A stretch of 64,000 nucleotides of DNA, from NCBI RefSeq assembly GCF_028683095.1, contig NZ_JAJUBC010000020.1, positions 47,377-111,376 of the forward strand. Reading direction: 5' to 3'. Positions 40,410 through 50,175 of this stretch are shown one piece after another. Made by a program: the position numbers and the translations under genes. The notes under the pieces are model-generated. The model saw only the letters and a list, made by a program, of their open reading frames with translations, made no database searches and was not told the DNA's origin. Positions within the stretch are counted from its first letter, which is position 1. The number at the start of each line of letters is the position of its first letter. This DNA comes from Enterovibrio gelatinilyticus (lineage in GTDB: Bacteria > Pseudomonadota > Gammaproteobacteria > Enterobacterales > Vibrionaceae).

Positions 40410-42413
40410 ATGGCTAAGAAGCGACAGAGTTCTGTTATACGTCGAATGTACGCAGGGTTTGCAGTACTAGCAGTCAGTTTAGTAGCGACAAACACACTAA
40501 ACTTGAACAGCTCTCAAAACATTCATGAACAACTAGAAGTTGTGACCACTGAAGCCCTACCTTTAGTATCCATGTCTAACGAAGCAAGTGTCAGCTTGCT
40601 CGCAGCAGATAAAATCTTCAAAGATTATCTCACCAGCGGCACTGTCACCGCCAGCCAGCAAGTTCTTGATCAATTTGAAGCAGCCAGACAAAAGTTCGAC
40701 GTTAACCTTGGCAGCCTCTACGAAGCCACCTCTAGCCAGCCAGAACTTGCAGGGCAGTTGGAAACCTTGCGTGAAATTGAAAAGCGATACTTCGAAGAAG
40801 CAGCAATGGCGATGGGGAACTTTCAGCGCCAACAAACCGCCAAAGCAAATGGTGTAAAAGCCGCTCGCCAATTCCAACGTATGAACACGGCGCTTGCCCT
40901 TGGCATGCAAGACTTTGTTGCCAATAACGGTTCCACAACGCTTAAAATCATCTCTAAAACCTACTTTAGAAAGCTGCAAGAAACCGAAACACACACCTCT
41001 GATGCGCTCGCCAGTAATGATCTTAATGACGTCAACAAAGCCATTGCAGGCAACAGGCGCAGTGTTAAACAATTGAATTACTCATTTCGCTCACTGACTT
41101 CTCAGTTACCTGAACTGAAAGAGAAGTTCCAGAAAGATCTCGACTCCTTCACCGTTGATGTGTCCAGAGAAGGTGGCGTGCTAGACCAGCATTATGCCTA
41201 TTTGGTGGCGACGGGAGAGCTATACGACAATATCTCCAACCTCGCAGTGGAAGTTGATAATGCGATGGCAATATTGGATCAATTTCGCCAGCAAGCGGAT
41301 GGCGTCATGATGGCATCCATTGAGCAAGCGAACACATCATTCCAAAACGGCGTAAGACAGACCATTTTCATTGGCGCGTTAATTCTTGCCATTACCTTCT
41401 TCATTGGTTGGCACATCGCTCGTAGTGTTCGTAAACCTCTGAGCAGCACCCTAACGGTATTAGAAGCCATTACCGATGGTGACATGACACAACGCATCGA
41501 GGTCAAGGAACACAATGAGTTTGGGCAACTTGCCGACCACATCAATACCTTGGCATCTAACCTTCAAGGCATATTGAAACAACTTCGTGATGCGGCTGAA
41601 GATCAGGCGCAAGTTGCTGCAGAAAACCAGTCCACCACTCAAACAGCCAAAGAGCAGCTGAATGAACAGCGCCAACAAACCACGGCGGTTGCCGCTGCAA
41701 TGACCCAGATGGAGCATTCTGTTCAAGATGTCGCTAGCAGTGCGCAGCAGACCATGGATAAGGTCATGGAGGTGAGTGACGCCGCAGCCAAAGGCCGCGA
41801 AATCATGACGCGCAGCATCAGCACTACCCACCAGCTTTCAAGTCGACTCGATGAATCGGTTTCTGTTGTTTCTTCCCTTCAAGAGATGACCGCCAATATC
41901 GAAACGATTCTGGACGTGATCAGCAACATTGCTGACCAAACTAACTTGCTTGCCCTGAATGCCGCGATAGAAGCCGCGCGTGCGGGTGACCAAGGTCGAG
42001 GCTTTGCCGTGGTTGCTGATGAAGTACGCGTACTGGCGAAACGAACATCAGACTCCACCTCTGAAATTGAGGAGATGATCAGCAAACTACAAACGCAATC
42101 TAAAGATGCTGTGTCCGTGATGCAAGAGTGTGTCACGGAGATGGGCAATAGCGTCACCCAGGCATCTGACGCCAACTCAGCGATGGAAGAAATTGAAGCC
42201 ATCATCATGATGATCAGCGACATGAGCAGCCAAATTGCTCAGGCTGCGACAGAGCAACGCACCACATCAGCAGATATTGCACGTAACGTCGAACACATCA
42301 GCTTCATTGCAGACAACAGCTACAGCGCCATGCAAAATGTTGCCGGAGCCAGTGAGAGGCTTGATAAACAAGCAGTGAGCCAAAACGAATTGGTTCATAG
42401 GTTCACGGTTTAA
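40410..42413 (+). CDS. Methyl-accepting chemotaxis protein with four-helix-bundle-type sensor
   Basis: 667 aa from [20 protein letters not shown], with GGGAGGAAAC before it. It has membrane segments at about residues 12-32 and 310-333, and a ~270-residue helical periplasmic region rich in Q and E. HAMP ([19 protein letters not shown]) and a signalling domain follow, with [18 protein letters not shown] and [10 protein letters not shown]. The sensor looks all-helical, unlike the Cache-type sensor of the receptor at 6 kb, so the two receptors should detect different cues. No C-terminal pentapeptide. Single gene with its own terminator. Confidence 0.95.
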   Translation: MAKKRQSSVIRRMYAGFAVLAVSLVATNTLNLNSSQNIHEQLEVVTTEALPLVSMSNEASVSLLAADKIFKDYLTSGTVTASQQVLDQFEAARQKFDVNLGSLYEATSSQPELAGQLETLREIEKRYFEEAAMAMGNFQRQQTAKANGVKAARQFQRMNTALALGMQDFVANNGSTTLKIISKTYFRKLQETETHTSDALASNDLNDVNKAIAGNRRSVKQLNYSFRSLTSQLPELKEKFQKDLDSFTVDVSREGGVLDQHYAYLVATGELYDNISNLAVEVDNAMAILDQFRQQADGVMMASIEQANTSFQNGVRQTIFIGALILAITFFIGWHIARSVRKPLSSTLTVLEAITDGDMTQRIEVKEHNEFGQLADHINTLASNLQGILKQLRDAAEDQAQVAAENQSTTQTAKEQLNEQRQQTTAVAAAMTQMEHSVQDVASSAQQTMDKVMEVSDAAAKGREIMTRSISTTHQLSSRLDESVSVVSSLQEMTANIETILDVISNIADQTNLLALNAAIEAARAGDQGRGFAVVADEVRVLAKRTSDSTSEIEEMISKLQTQSKDAVSVMQECVTEMGNSVTQASDANSAMEEIEAIIMMISDMSSQIAQAATEQRTTSADIARNVEHISFIADNSYSAMQNVAGASERLDKQAVSQNELVHRFTV

Positions 42414-42430
42414 CCTTTTATTCAGGTTAT

Positions 42431-42460
42431 AGCGGGCACAAAAAGTGCCCGCTTTCTTTT
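42431..42460 (+). terminator. Terminator after the second chemotaxis receptor
   Basis: AGCGGGCAC-AAAAA-GTGCCCGCT followed by TTCTTTTG. The interval from here to 42865 shows no gene. Confidence 0.9.
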
Positions 42461-42865
42461 GTTCCGCCAACACTTCCACACAGCGACAAGTCTCTTTACT
42501 ACGGCCTCTATAACCGCCCATCCCCACACTCAATATCCACGCCATTTATTCGTCATCGAACTCACTCACCTACCCTCACTTCGTGCAACTCACGATTAGC
42601 ATGCAATGTCTAGATAGACTGCCAATTCACCCAATTAGCCATGCACCATCACCGTCAATTCATCGACGCATTATGCACGCCGTTTAACCTAGGTTTGGAT
42701 CGATGGCAAATAGATCCAACTGTTTGTTTTAACGCCAAAGTTAGGTGCCAATATGAGCAAATGCGCCTATGCGCTATCGGAATAACGTAATAAACGACAA
42801 ATGTGATCCATGTTTACCTTCGTAATATTCTTGGTTGTGTTATGCGCCTCTTGTGGCAAAAATCA

Positions 42866-42885
42866 AAAAGAAAGCGCTTTCTTTT
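42866..42885. promoter_or_regulatory. LacI-family-type operator, perfect 20-bp palindrome
   Basis: AAAAGAAAGCGCTTTCTTTT is an exact inverted repeat. The GAAAGCGCTTTC core with central CG is the usual LacI/GalR-family operator form. It lies about 125 bp before the first GH17 gene, so control of that operon by a LacI-type sugar repressor is inferred. No lacI-type gene is in the window. Confidence 0.8.
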
Positions 42886-43008
42886 CCAGTTTGAATACCA
42901 AGAGTTGGATAACTACCGAGACGAAAATCGCAACCACAAAATCATAAGTCACTGATTAGTTAAGTGACATTGACGTTAGGATAGTCGCTATCCAAAGGGA
43001 GTTAGACA

Positions 43009-43884
43009 GTGTCGAGCAAAATGGCCTACCTGCACCAACAAAACGGTGACGGGTTAACTGAGTTGAAAATGAAAACGCGCCAAATCGTGGATAACAAAAT
43101 TCACGGTATTTCTTTCAGTCCTTATGTCGACGGACAGGGACCGGGTTCTGAAATTAGCGAAGCGCAAATTCACGAAAGATTGCAAATCATCGTACCTCAC
43201 GTCAATTGGGTGCGTTCATTTTCCTGCACAGAAGGTCACGAGAACATTCCAAGAATCGCCAAAGAGTATGGCTTAAAAACCATGGTTGGCGTTTGGATTG
43301 ATTATGACAAAGAAAAAAACGAAATCGAATTCAACAACGCTATTGAAGTGGCTAAAGCAGGCCATGTTGATGTGTTAGCGATTGGCAATGAAGTGCTACT
43401 GCGTGGCGATTTATCTGAAGACGATTTGATCGACTACATTGAACGCGCTAAAGCGGCGTTACCTAATGTTGAAGTCGGCTATGTGGATGCGTATTTCTTA
43501 TTTGAAAATCACCAGCGCGTCACGGATGCCTGTCAGGTTGTACTCACCAACTGCTACCCATTCTGGGAAGGCTGCCCACAAGAATTCGCCGTCCCATACA
43601 TGAAAGAGATGTATCACCGTGCGATGAAAGTCGGAAACGGTAAACGCGTGATCATATCAGAAACAGGTTGGCCAAATCAGGGCGTCGCCGAACGTGGCGC
43701 TGTGCCTTCTGAAATCAACGCATTGAAATACTTTATCGACACCTATGCATGGGCAGAGGAAGAAAACATCGAAATATTCTATTTCTCGTCATTCGACGAA
43801 GCATGGAAAGTGGAAGATGAAGGCGCTGTTGGTGCCTATTGGGGACTTTGGGATAAAGACGGTAACTTTAAGTACAACGCTTAA
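43009..43884 (+). CDS. GH17-family glycoside hydrolase, first of two
   Basis: A 291-aa TIM-barrel protein of the glucan 1,3-beta-glucosidase/glucosyltransferase family 17. Acid/base E128 lies in LAIGNEVL and nucleophile E218 in IISETGWPNQG. There is no signal peptide, so action in the cytosol is likely, on short beta-1,3-glucan or glucan-like oligosaccharides. The start GTG/ATG choice: the reading begins at GTG 43009 with AAGGGAG before it. It is 65 bp ahead of a second GH17 gene and downstream of the palindromic operator. There is no transporter alongside. Confidence 0.87.
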   Translation: MSSKMAYLHQQNGDGLTELKMKTRQIVDNKIHGISFSPYVDGQGPGSEISEAQIHERLQIIVPHVNWVRSFSCTEGHENIPRIAKEYGLKTMVGVWIDYDKEKNEIEFNNAIEVAKAGHVDVLAIGNEVLLRGDLSEDDLIDYIERAKAALPNVEVGYVDAYFLFENHQRVTDACQVVLTNCYPFWEGCPQEFAVPYMKEMYHRAMKVGNGKRVIISETGWPNQGVAERGAVPSEINALKYFIDTYAWAEEENIEIFYFSSFDEAWKVEDEGAVGAYWGLWDKDGNFKYNA

Positions 43885-43948
43885 TTTACGCATTCTCTAG
43901 CCGTCTTTTTCTATTAGCTATAAAAATAAGGAAAAAAGGTATAACACT

Positions 43949-44854
43949 ATGGAATACAGAAACGCTATTTGTTATTCGGGGTACCGAGAAGGTCAAAACC
44001 CTCGCGAAGGGATCTATCCTTCTTACAACCAAGTGAAAGAGGATTTACTGATCCTTTCTCAAAACTGGTCAGCCCTACGCCTATACGATTGCAGTACGCA
44101 TGCACGTTTGGTGTTAGACGTAATAAAAAACGAAGGTCTGGATTTCAAAGTCATGCTTGGAGCAGATGTCGGCGCTGAAATGAACAACCCAGATTGCCCT
44201 TGGGGTGCACAGTTCAGTGAGGAAACGCTGGCTGCAAACCAAGAAGCAAACAAGCAAGAGATTGAACGATTGATCGACCTAGCAAATGCCTATCCTGAAA
44301 CCGTGGGATATGTCTCTGTCGGTAACGAAGCGAGTGTTGAATGGACTGATCACCTTATCTCTGTGGAGAAACTGGTTGAACATGTTAAGCGTGTTAAGTC
44401 TGCGATTTCACAGCCAGTCACGTTTTGCGAGAACTATGTTCCTTGGACCTACAAGCTGGATGATTTAGTAGAAGCGCTAGACTTCATTTCTTTGCACACC
44501 TATCCGGTTTGGGAATACAAAACCATTGATGACGCATTGGAATACACCAAGCAAAACTACTTCGCTGTTGCCGACCGTTACCCTGGCAAGCCTGTCATTA
44601 TTACAGAAGCCGGCTGGGCAACCGCCTCAAATGGTCGCGGGATTGACGAGTGGAATGCTTCAGAAGAACTGCAAGCCGCTTACTACGAGCAATTGCTAAA
44701 CTGGACACGTGAAGAGAAAATCCTCACATTCGTGTTTGAAGCATTTGATGAGCCGTGGAAAGGCGACTCTCACCCTCAAGAACCAGAAAAACACTGGGGC
44801 TTATTCAAGGTTGATCGCACACCAAAGCTGGTGATGCAGGAACTGTTTGATTAA
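43949..44854 (+). CDS. GH17-family glycoside hydrolase, second of two
   Basis: A 301-aa relative of the preceding protein, again without a signal peptide. E127 (SVGNEASVEW) is the acid/base candidate and E220 (IITEAGWATAS) the nucleophile candidate. Both keep the F-D-E-x-W-K motif near the end. Sequence between catalytic motifs is quite different from the first, so it is an old duplication or specialised pair, e.g. hydrolase plus transglycosylase. Ribosome site AAGGAAAAAAGG before ATG. Ends at a terminator. Confidence 0.87.
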   Translation: MEYRNAICYSGYREGQNPREGIYPSYNQVKEDLLILSQNWSALRLYDCSTHARLVLDVIKNEGLDFKVMLGADVGAEMNNPDCPWGAQFSEETLAANQEANKQEIERLIDLANAYPETVGYVSVGNEASVEWTDHLISVEKLVEHVKRVKSAISQPVTFCENYVPWTYKLDDLVEALDFISLHTYPVWEYKTIDDALEYTKQNYFAVADRYPGKPVIITEAGWATASNGRGIDEWNASEELQAAYYEQLLNWTREEKILTFVFEAFDEPWKGDSHPQEPEKHWGLFKVDRTPKLVMQELFD

Positions 44855-44880
44855 TCTCTAGCACACCTATAACTCCAAAT

Positions 44881-44914
44881 AAAAAATGGGCAGATAATCT
44901 GCCCATTTTCTTTC
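44881..44914 (+). terminator. Terminator after the GH17 pair
   Basis: AAAATGGGCAGAT-A-ATCTGCCCATTTT followed by CTTTC. It closes the two-gene GH17 unit. Confidence 0.9.
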
Positions 44915-44977
44915 GTGCACTAATCGCGGAGTGTCTCACCCGCAATGCCCTATTGCACAGCATCGCGTAAGCACACC

Positions 44978-45268
44978 CTAAAGTCCTTTCCTTTCGTCTT
45001 TGCATTCCCAAGAGCCCATTTCAAACTCTCTGCAGATCCAAGGTCTGTTTTCATAAATAGTGCACATAAATGTCTCGCGATCTAGCGCAGAGCACCAACC
45101 ATCATCTAGACGTAACATGGTTTCTCCACCCCACTGGTCATAAGCAATATGCTCTTCAGGAACACCAGTATCAGTGATGATCATCACTTCCAAACGACAA
45201 CAACATGCTCGGCAGTTAGAGCACAATACTTCTGGCGTGACATTTTTAACGGGGATAGTCATAGACAT
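44978..45268 (-). CDS. YkgJ-family cysteine-cluster protein
   Basis: A 96-aa protein with the CxxCxxCC start of the YkgJ (UPF0153) family (CSNCRACCCRLE, residues 16-27) and a C-terminal CTIYENRPWICREFE with the further Cys pair. It probably binds an Fe or Zn ion through the cysteines; function unknown. Single gene, facing the trmK gene across ~180 bp. Confidence 0.88.
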   Translation of the reverse strand: MSMTIPVKNVTPEVLCSNCRACCCRLEVMIITDTGVPEEHIAYDQWGGETMLRLDDGWCSALDRETFMCTIYENRPWICREFEMGSWECKDERKGL

Positions 45269-45452
45269 CTACGGTTAACTCAATTGCCGCATAATACTTC
45301 AAAAAGCAGTGAAATCCTTCTAAATACTGATGCAAAATTTGATTGACGCCACCGTCGCCATTTTTCACACCAAATCGCTTTAAACCAGCTTCGCTAAACA
45401 TGAGAAAAGCCTTACAATGCGCGCCCTTTTTTACATCTCGCAGGCAACTTCC

Positions 45453-46163
45453 TTGAAACTCAGCAAAAGATTGAAGCACATTGAGCAGATGGTAACGTCG
45501 CGCTACACCCACATTTGGGATTGCTGCTGCGACCACGGTTTTCTGGGCGCGGCTTTGCTAAAACGAAATGCTGCTGACAAGGTACACTTCGTCGATATCG
45601 TACCAAATCTCATGGTGACGCTAGAAACACATTTGAATCGGCTCTACCCAGATGTCTCGTCTCAATGGCAAACCCATTGCATCGACGTCGCCACGTTACC
45701 GCTGGTCGATTATCAGGGAACGCATCTAGTGATTATCGCAGGTGTCGGTGGAGATCTGATGAACGAATTCGTTAGCGCTATTCATCGCTCACATCCGGAT
45801 ATGGAGATTGATTTCCTGCTGTGCCCCGTGCACCACCAGTTCGTATTGCGTGAAAAACTGATTGAGATGGCGTTTAGCCTAAAAGACGAAGTCTTAGTCG
45901 AAGACAACCAACGTTTCTATGAAATTATACTGGTATCAAACCGTACGAATGAGCAGGCTCCCGTAAGCCCTGTCGGTGAGAAAATTTGGCATGCGTACTG
46001 CGACGATCAAGCTCATATTACCCAAAGGTACCTCACTAAGTCCTTGGCGCACTATTCGCGAATTCAGAGGGGAAATGCAGCTATAGGCGGACACATCATC
46101 GAGGCGTACCAAGCCGTCACGCTTAACAGAAATCAGATGGGACTGGAAAACAGTCTAGGATGA
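45453..46163 (+). CDS. trmK: tRNA (adenine22-N1)-methyltransferase TrmK-like
   Basis: About 236 aa read from a TTG start at 45453 (LKLSKRLKHIEQMV), preferred over the ATG at 45417 because TrmK proteins start this way and AGGCAA lies ahead. The SAM motif is IWDCCCDHGFLGAALL with AGVGGDLM. It should methylate A22 in tRNAs. The C-terminal extension with coiled-coil features of Bacillus TrmK is shorter here. Single gene followed by a terminator. Confidence 0.85.
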   Translation: MKLSKRLKHIEQMVTSRYTHIWDCCCDHGFLGAALLKRNAADKVHFVDIVPNLMVTLETHLNRLYPDVSSQWQTHCIDVATLPLVDYQGTHLVIIAGVGGDLMNEFVSAIHRSHPDMEIDFLLCPVHHQFVLREKLIEMAFSLKDEVLVEDNQRFYEIILVSNRTNEQAPVSPVGEKIWHAYCDDQAHITQRYLTKSLAHYSRIQRGNAAIGGHIIEAYQAVTLNRNQMGLENSLG

Positions 46164-46170
46164 TTTTAAA

Positions 46171-46190
46171 AAGGGGCAAAATGCCCCTTC
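46171..46190. terminator. Terminator after trmK
   Basis: AAGGGGCA-AA-ATGCCCCTT; short T-run, moderate strength, between converging genes. Confidence 0.75.
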
Positions 46191-46240
46191 CATGATCAAA
46201 GGCCGATTGAAGGGCAGTTGAACGATAAATCACGCATGAC

Positions 46241-46780
46241 TTACCCTTGCTGATGTACAACACGATACTTAGTTTTCACTAATTGATTCAACAAGACTTC
46301 TGAACTTTCAAGCTTCAACTGTACATGGTTTTCTAAATCACCAAATAACGAAATCCCTTGCCCAAGAGCAATTGGGACCGAAGTGATCGTCATTTCATTC
46401 AAAACACCAGAACGCAGTGCGCTTTGAAACAGCTTACCGCCATCCAAGTAAACCGTGTTGATACCTTGTTGTTGCATCTGCGACAACATGCTTTGCAGTT
46501 CGCCCGAGATAATATGCGCTTTACCCGCCAATTCTTCAGGCACTTCCAACAGGGAGTTACTCGCCACATAGACGGGTTTGTTATATGGCCACATGCCGAA
46601 CGACAGCACCTTTTCAAAGGTATTTCGTCCCATCAGCAATGCATCAACCGAACCCATAAATTCAGCGAAACCAAAATCACTGCCTTCAGGGTTTTCAATC
46701 GTTTCTAGCCAGTCCAATTCACCGTTCACACCAGCAATAAACCCATCAAGACTTTGCGCCATATAAGCAACAATCTTCAT
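46241..46780 (-). CDS. Dihydrofolate reductase/RibD C-terminal-domain protein
   Basis: A 179-aa protein with MKIVAYMAQSLDGFIAG, then MGRNTFEKVLSFGMWPYN, and a GKLFQSAL segment that fit the RibD_C/DHFR-like fold binding NADPH. It is not a true folate enzyme by signature; the substrate is unknown. Common in vibrios as a single gene. Confidence 0.87.
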   Translation of the reverse strand: MKIVAYMAQSLDGFIAGVNGELDWLETIENPEGSDFGFAEFMGSVDALLMGRNTFEKVLSFGMWPYNKPVYVASNSLLEVPEELAGKAHIISGELQSMLSQMQQQGINTVYLDGGKLFQSALRSGVLNEMTITSVPIALGQGISLFGDLENHVQLKLESSEVLLNQLVKTKYRVVHQQG

Positions 46781-47042
46781 CTAACACCTCTAAGCACACA
46801 TTGCGAATGCGGCATTATCCTCTGGTTCACTAAAATACGAAAGCGGATTAACACGGGGAAACATCGCCAGAATACGCCCCCAAAATGGCCTTTCAAGCAG
46901 GCTCTCATAACAAGTAATTTCTACAAATAAAGAAGGTTAGACGAAATTCAATCATGGCATCAATCAACAGAATTCGCCGCTAGCGCAAACCCTAGAAACT
47001 GATAACATGCGCGAGATCTTTACTATTCGAGAAAGCACACCC

Positions 47043-47387
47043 ATGTCAGTAAATAATCCCCAAATCAAAGATGTCTATGTCGCATTCCAAGTTATTCCAA
47101 GATTAAAAGAAGGCAATAATTTTGAAGTGGTAGATAAGGCTATTGAGGTTGTGAAGGCCGCCAATGTTCCTTATCAAGTTGGCGCAATGGAGACCACGAT
47201 GCGCGGCGAACTCAATCAGTTGTTGGATATTGTTAAAGCCGCCCAGCAAGCCTGCTACGATGCGGGAGCACTTGAAGTGATCACCAACATCAAAATCCAT
47301 AGCAAAACAGAAGCCGCCACAGACACCTTCTGTACATACGATCGTGGTGTGACTAAGGCGAACCATATGTTTGTCGATAAAGCATAA
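47043..47387 (+). CDS. MTH1187/YkoF-type thiamine-binding protein
   Basis: A 114-aa protein read from MSVNNPQIKDVYVAFQVIP (the ATG at 47043, not 47007). The VYVAFQVIPRLK...VVDKAIEVVKAANVPYQVGAMETTMRGE pattern matches the thiamine-binding DUF77 family. It is thought to bind thiamine or its precursors; no thiamine genes are beside it. A terminator follows. Confidence 0.82.
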   Translation: MSVNNPQIKDVYVAFQVIPRLKEGNNFEVVDKAIEVVKAANVPYQVGAMETTMRGELNQLLDIVKAAQQACYDAGALEVITNIKIHSKTEAATDTFCTYDRGVTKANHMFVDKA

Positions 47388-47395
47388 ACGTCCAT

Positions 47396-47434
47396 AAAAA
47401 AAGAGAGCCCAATGACCTCAGGCTCTCTTTTTAG
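47396..47434. terminator. Terminator after the thiamine-binding gene
   Basis: AAAAAAAGAGAGCC, then CAATGACCTCA, then GGCTCTCTTTTT, between converging genes. Confidence 0.88.
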
Positions 47435-47469
47435 TGTCTAAAAGTGTCGGTAGTAACACCGAACAACTC

Positions 47470-47718
47470 TTAGCTGTAATAGGCTTCAACCGTGCCTTTC
47501 AGCGTGATCAAAAGCGGTTGACCGCGACGATCCAATGCTTTCGGTGAAGGGATTTTTACCCAACCTTCGCTGATGCAATATTCTTCGACATCGAAACGCT
47601 CTTTGCCGTTAAGGCGAATACCAATGTTGTGCTCGAAACACTCAGCAACATGGTGTGGGCTGCGTGGGTTGCCTGATAGGCGATCCGGCAAAGCTGGAAG
47701 CGAAGTAGTGTCGTTCAT
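47470..47718 (-). CDS. DUF3297 family protein
   Basis: About 82 aa from MNDTTSLPALPDRLSGNPRSPHH. This start follows an AGG at nine bases; a start two codons earlier is also possible. GIRLNGKERFDVEEYCISEGWVK and KALDRRGQPLLITLKGTVEAYY match the DUF3297 family; function unknown. It lies at the left border of the accessory zone but is a chromosomal gene in many proteobacteria. Confidence 0.85.
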   Translation of the reverse strand: MNDTTSLPALPDRLSGNPRSPHHVAECFEHNIGIRLNGKERFDVEEYCISEGWVKIPSPKALDRRGQPLLITLKGTVEAYYS

Positions 47719-47852
47719 GGTCATGACCTGTAGATATAAAAGTGCGACATTGTAGACAATATGCCTTTCGCGCTCAAGATACTGCGTTATAAATCGTTGC
47801 AACAAACCTTTAAGGTACAAAAAGACCAGCACAAACCGTTCTTGGTAAACCG

Positions 47853-48299
47853 TTATGGACGAACCAAGGACATGCGCACAAACCGTATCCCGTTAAACGA
47901 CTCTTCTTCAGCCATCGCTTCAAAACCGTGATGCTCATAAAAACAAACTGCATTGACGGATGAACGTAAACGAATTTCTTTGTGGGACGTCGAATCTAAT
48001 AATGAGCTAAGCAATTTTCTGCCCAACCCAGTCCCTTGACAAGATTTAGACACAAACAGATGCGTTACATAGTTTCCGTCTCGAAGCGCACCAAAGCCCA
48101 CCACTTCGCCATCATGCTCGGCTTTTATCGCTGTAAACATGCTTTCATCAAATGTTGATTCGATATCTGGTAGCACTCGCGTCTTGTATTCTTCTTTCCC
48201 TTGAGCGTTGAACAAAGGCAGAACGTCAAGCTCTGACACCATCGCAATCAAATGTTGTACCGCCGATATATCACTAGGTTTGACTGGCTGAATATCCAT
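47853..48299 (-). CDS. GNAT-family N-acetyltransferase
   Basis: A 148-aa single-domain acetyltransferase. The acetyl-CoA loop is in THLFVSKSCQGTGLGRKLL (residues 79-97, Q-G-x-G), and the end reads VCFYEHHGFEAM. Substrate unknown. It is minus strand like the cassette genes to its right, but no attC-like boxes are convincing on either side, so array membership is unproven. Confidence 0.85.
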   Translation of the reverse strand: MDIQPVKPSDISAVQHLIAMVSELDVLPLFNAQGKEEYKTRVLPDIESTFDESMFTAIKAEHDGEVVGFGALRDGNYVTHLFVSKSCQGTGLGRKLLSSLLDSTSHKEIRLRSSVNAVCFYEHHGFEAMAEEESFNGIRFVRMSLVRP

Positions 48300-48414
48300 A
48301 TTCCCTTCAAAATTCTGTGCACTTTGGTTTGATGATAACTGACTTAAGGCGATGAATAAACAGCAATAATTTATTTACACATAGTGCGTTTGCAACAAAA
48401 TCGACGGCAGTTAA

Positions 48415-48975
48415 TCAGATCACTGTCGTATCACTCTCTAGCCATTGCTCACGACTAATTCTATATAGGCAATGCCGCTCCAATTCATGGCCTTTGGGGA
48501 GTTGAGGGTGATCAAAGTCTTGATGACTATTGGTCATACCAAGCTTCAACATAACGCGTTGAGATGGGATGTTCTGCAGTGCAGTAAAGGCATAAACCTC
48601 TGAAGCGCCTAATTCTTGAAAGGCAAAGTGAAGTGATTGTTGCGCAGCTTCTGACGCGTAACCCTCTCCCCAATATTCAGCTAACAGCCGCCAACCTATC
48701 TCTACAAACGGAGCATTTGGAATACCACTAGCTTCGTGTTGGTAATGTAAGCCCACAAATCCGATAAATTGACCCGTTGCTTTAAGCTCTATGGCCCAAA
48801 AGCCCCAACCTCTTTTTAAAATCAGTGACTGAAGTCGAGTTGCTTGCATATCACTTTCATGACGTGAAAGAGTCGATGGAAAATAACGCATGACCTCAGG
48901 GTCTGAATTTAAACGAGCGAATGGCTGATAGTCTTCACTTTTCCAACGTCGTAAAATGAGTCTGCTGGTTTCCAT
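48415..48975 (-). CDS. RimJ/RimL-type GNAT acetyltransferase, possible cassette
   Basis: 186 aa from METSRLILRRWKSEDYQPF; a start 19 codons upstream overlaps a GTTAGAT attC-like box, so the downstream ATG is chosen. Family features are SRLILRRW, WRLLAEYWGEGYASEAAQQSL and NIPSQRVMLKLGM. It may acetylate a protein N-terminus or small molecule. It is the leftmost gene whose 5' side carries a GTTRRRY box (49031-49037), making it the probable distal limit of the cassette array. Confidence 0.82.
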   Translation of the reverse strand: METSRLILRRWKSEDYQPFARLNSDPEVMRYFPSTLSRHESDMQATRLQSLILKRGWGFWAIELKATGQFIGFVGLHYQHEASGIPNAPFVEIGWRLLAEYWGEGYASEAAQQSLHFAFQELGASEVYAFTALQNIPSQRVMLKLGMTNSHQDFDHPQLPKGHELERHCLYRISREQWLESDTTVI

Positions 48976-49267
48976 CGTGATGATTCTCTCATTGTGAAAT
49001 GTAGAAACGGCGCTGTTGATCAAATCACCCATCTAACGTACTGATCCTATGGGCATGATACATGTTACTCAACTCGGTAACTTGCAGGTATACCGAGTCT
49101 TGTGACTTTGTTCATCACATTGATGATCTGAATCGCTGCGCCGATGATTAGATCAATGATTTAGGAAACAACGCCCGTAGGTACACATAGTCGGCTTTGT
49201 AGATAAGTTATGGCAAAGAACTTTCAGCGAAATCTACATAGAAGCGCAAAGACAATCACCCAATGCC
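48976..49267. other. Interval with a possible degenerate attC
   Basis: On the minus strand, the gene to the right ends near TATAACAAA (49278-49286) and GTTAGAT lies at 49037-49031. The distance (~250 bp) is long for an attC, and the inner part holds an ACTCGG/CCGAGT stem-loop. It may be an attC broken by an old insertion, or unrelated sequence. Confidence 0.4.
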
Positions 49268-49957
49268 TCACGAATTTTTTGTTATATGCAGCACCGCCTG
49301 CCTCACTTCATTAGCCAACATTTGAGGTGAAGACTGCAATATAAAGTGAGAGCCAACGATCGGCCTATACGAACAATTTGTAAATGACGTCGGTATTTCT
49401 TTCGCCTTCCCCTCAGGAATAAGCAAGTCGCTAATTGGACGAATATACACACAAGGTAATGAACTATGAGATGCCATTGTATTTTTCAAGCTTAGAATGG
49501 ATCTCAACCTACTATTCAGGGTGGCTTCAGGCAAATTGCTGATTGTGGACGTAAACGTAGCGACAATGCTCTCTTGTACATCCCAGCCCAAAAACAACAA
49601 TCGATGCATCAAATTTGCACCAGGGATTGATGACAAACGTTTGATAGGAAGTAACAAAACCAAACGAATTAAAGACGGACGAGGGCAACTAAGAAAACTA
49701 GCGACAAAGATAATACCTTTTGTATGTTTGTTATCATGCTGAATAAGGTGCGGGATTAAACCACCTGAAAACGACTCAGCTAGCAGTATGTGATCCTCTT
49801 TTGGGAGCTTTGAAACGACAAACGCTGACAAGTCTTCGTACGACTGACTGCCTAAATGTGGGAATGAAATTACGGCAGTTTCACCTCTATAGAATGAGAC
49901 GAATTCATTAAATAAGTTTCCAGTACCATCCATGCCAGGTAACAATACAAGCTTCAA
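49268..49957 (-). CDS. Alpha/beta-hydrolase, possible cassette gene
   Basis: A 229-aa protein with MKLVLLPGMDGTGNLF (oxyanion loop), the nucleophile elbow AESFSGGL, and likely Asp in RPISDLLIP and His in VGSHFILQ, completing a Ser-Asp-His triad. This resembles small carboxylesterases/lipases often found in Vibrio cassette arrays. It has no signal peptide. Its stop overlaps a TATAACAAA-like segment. Substrate unknown. Confidence 0.8.
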   Translation of the reverse strand: MKLVLLPGMDGTGNLFNEFVSFYRGETAVISFPHLGSQSYEDLSAFVVSKLPKEDHILLAESFSGGLIPHLIQHDNKHTKGIIFVASFLSCPRPSLIRLVLLLPIKRLSSIPGANLMHRLLFLGWDVQESIVATFTSTISNLPEATLNSRLRSILSLKNTMASHSSLPCVYIRPISDLLIPEGKAKEIPTSFTNCSYRPIVGSHFILQSSPQMLANEVRQAVLHITKNS

Positions 49958-50175
49958 TTTATCCCCTTGAATTCAAAACTGACAATCACCATGAAGCATG
50001 CATGTTGTAATCGTTCCATAGTAAACCAATACATTTCTTTATCGATGATTTCATTCTGTTCACGTCGTATTTAAAGGGTAGAACGCACAAATCTACGCCG
50101 CGAAGCTCCCTCAAACGACACAATTCATTTCGACAGAAGTTACTGATTCGTCTTGCTTCAGGATTTTAGAACGAG

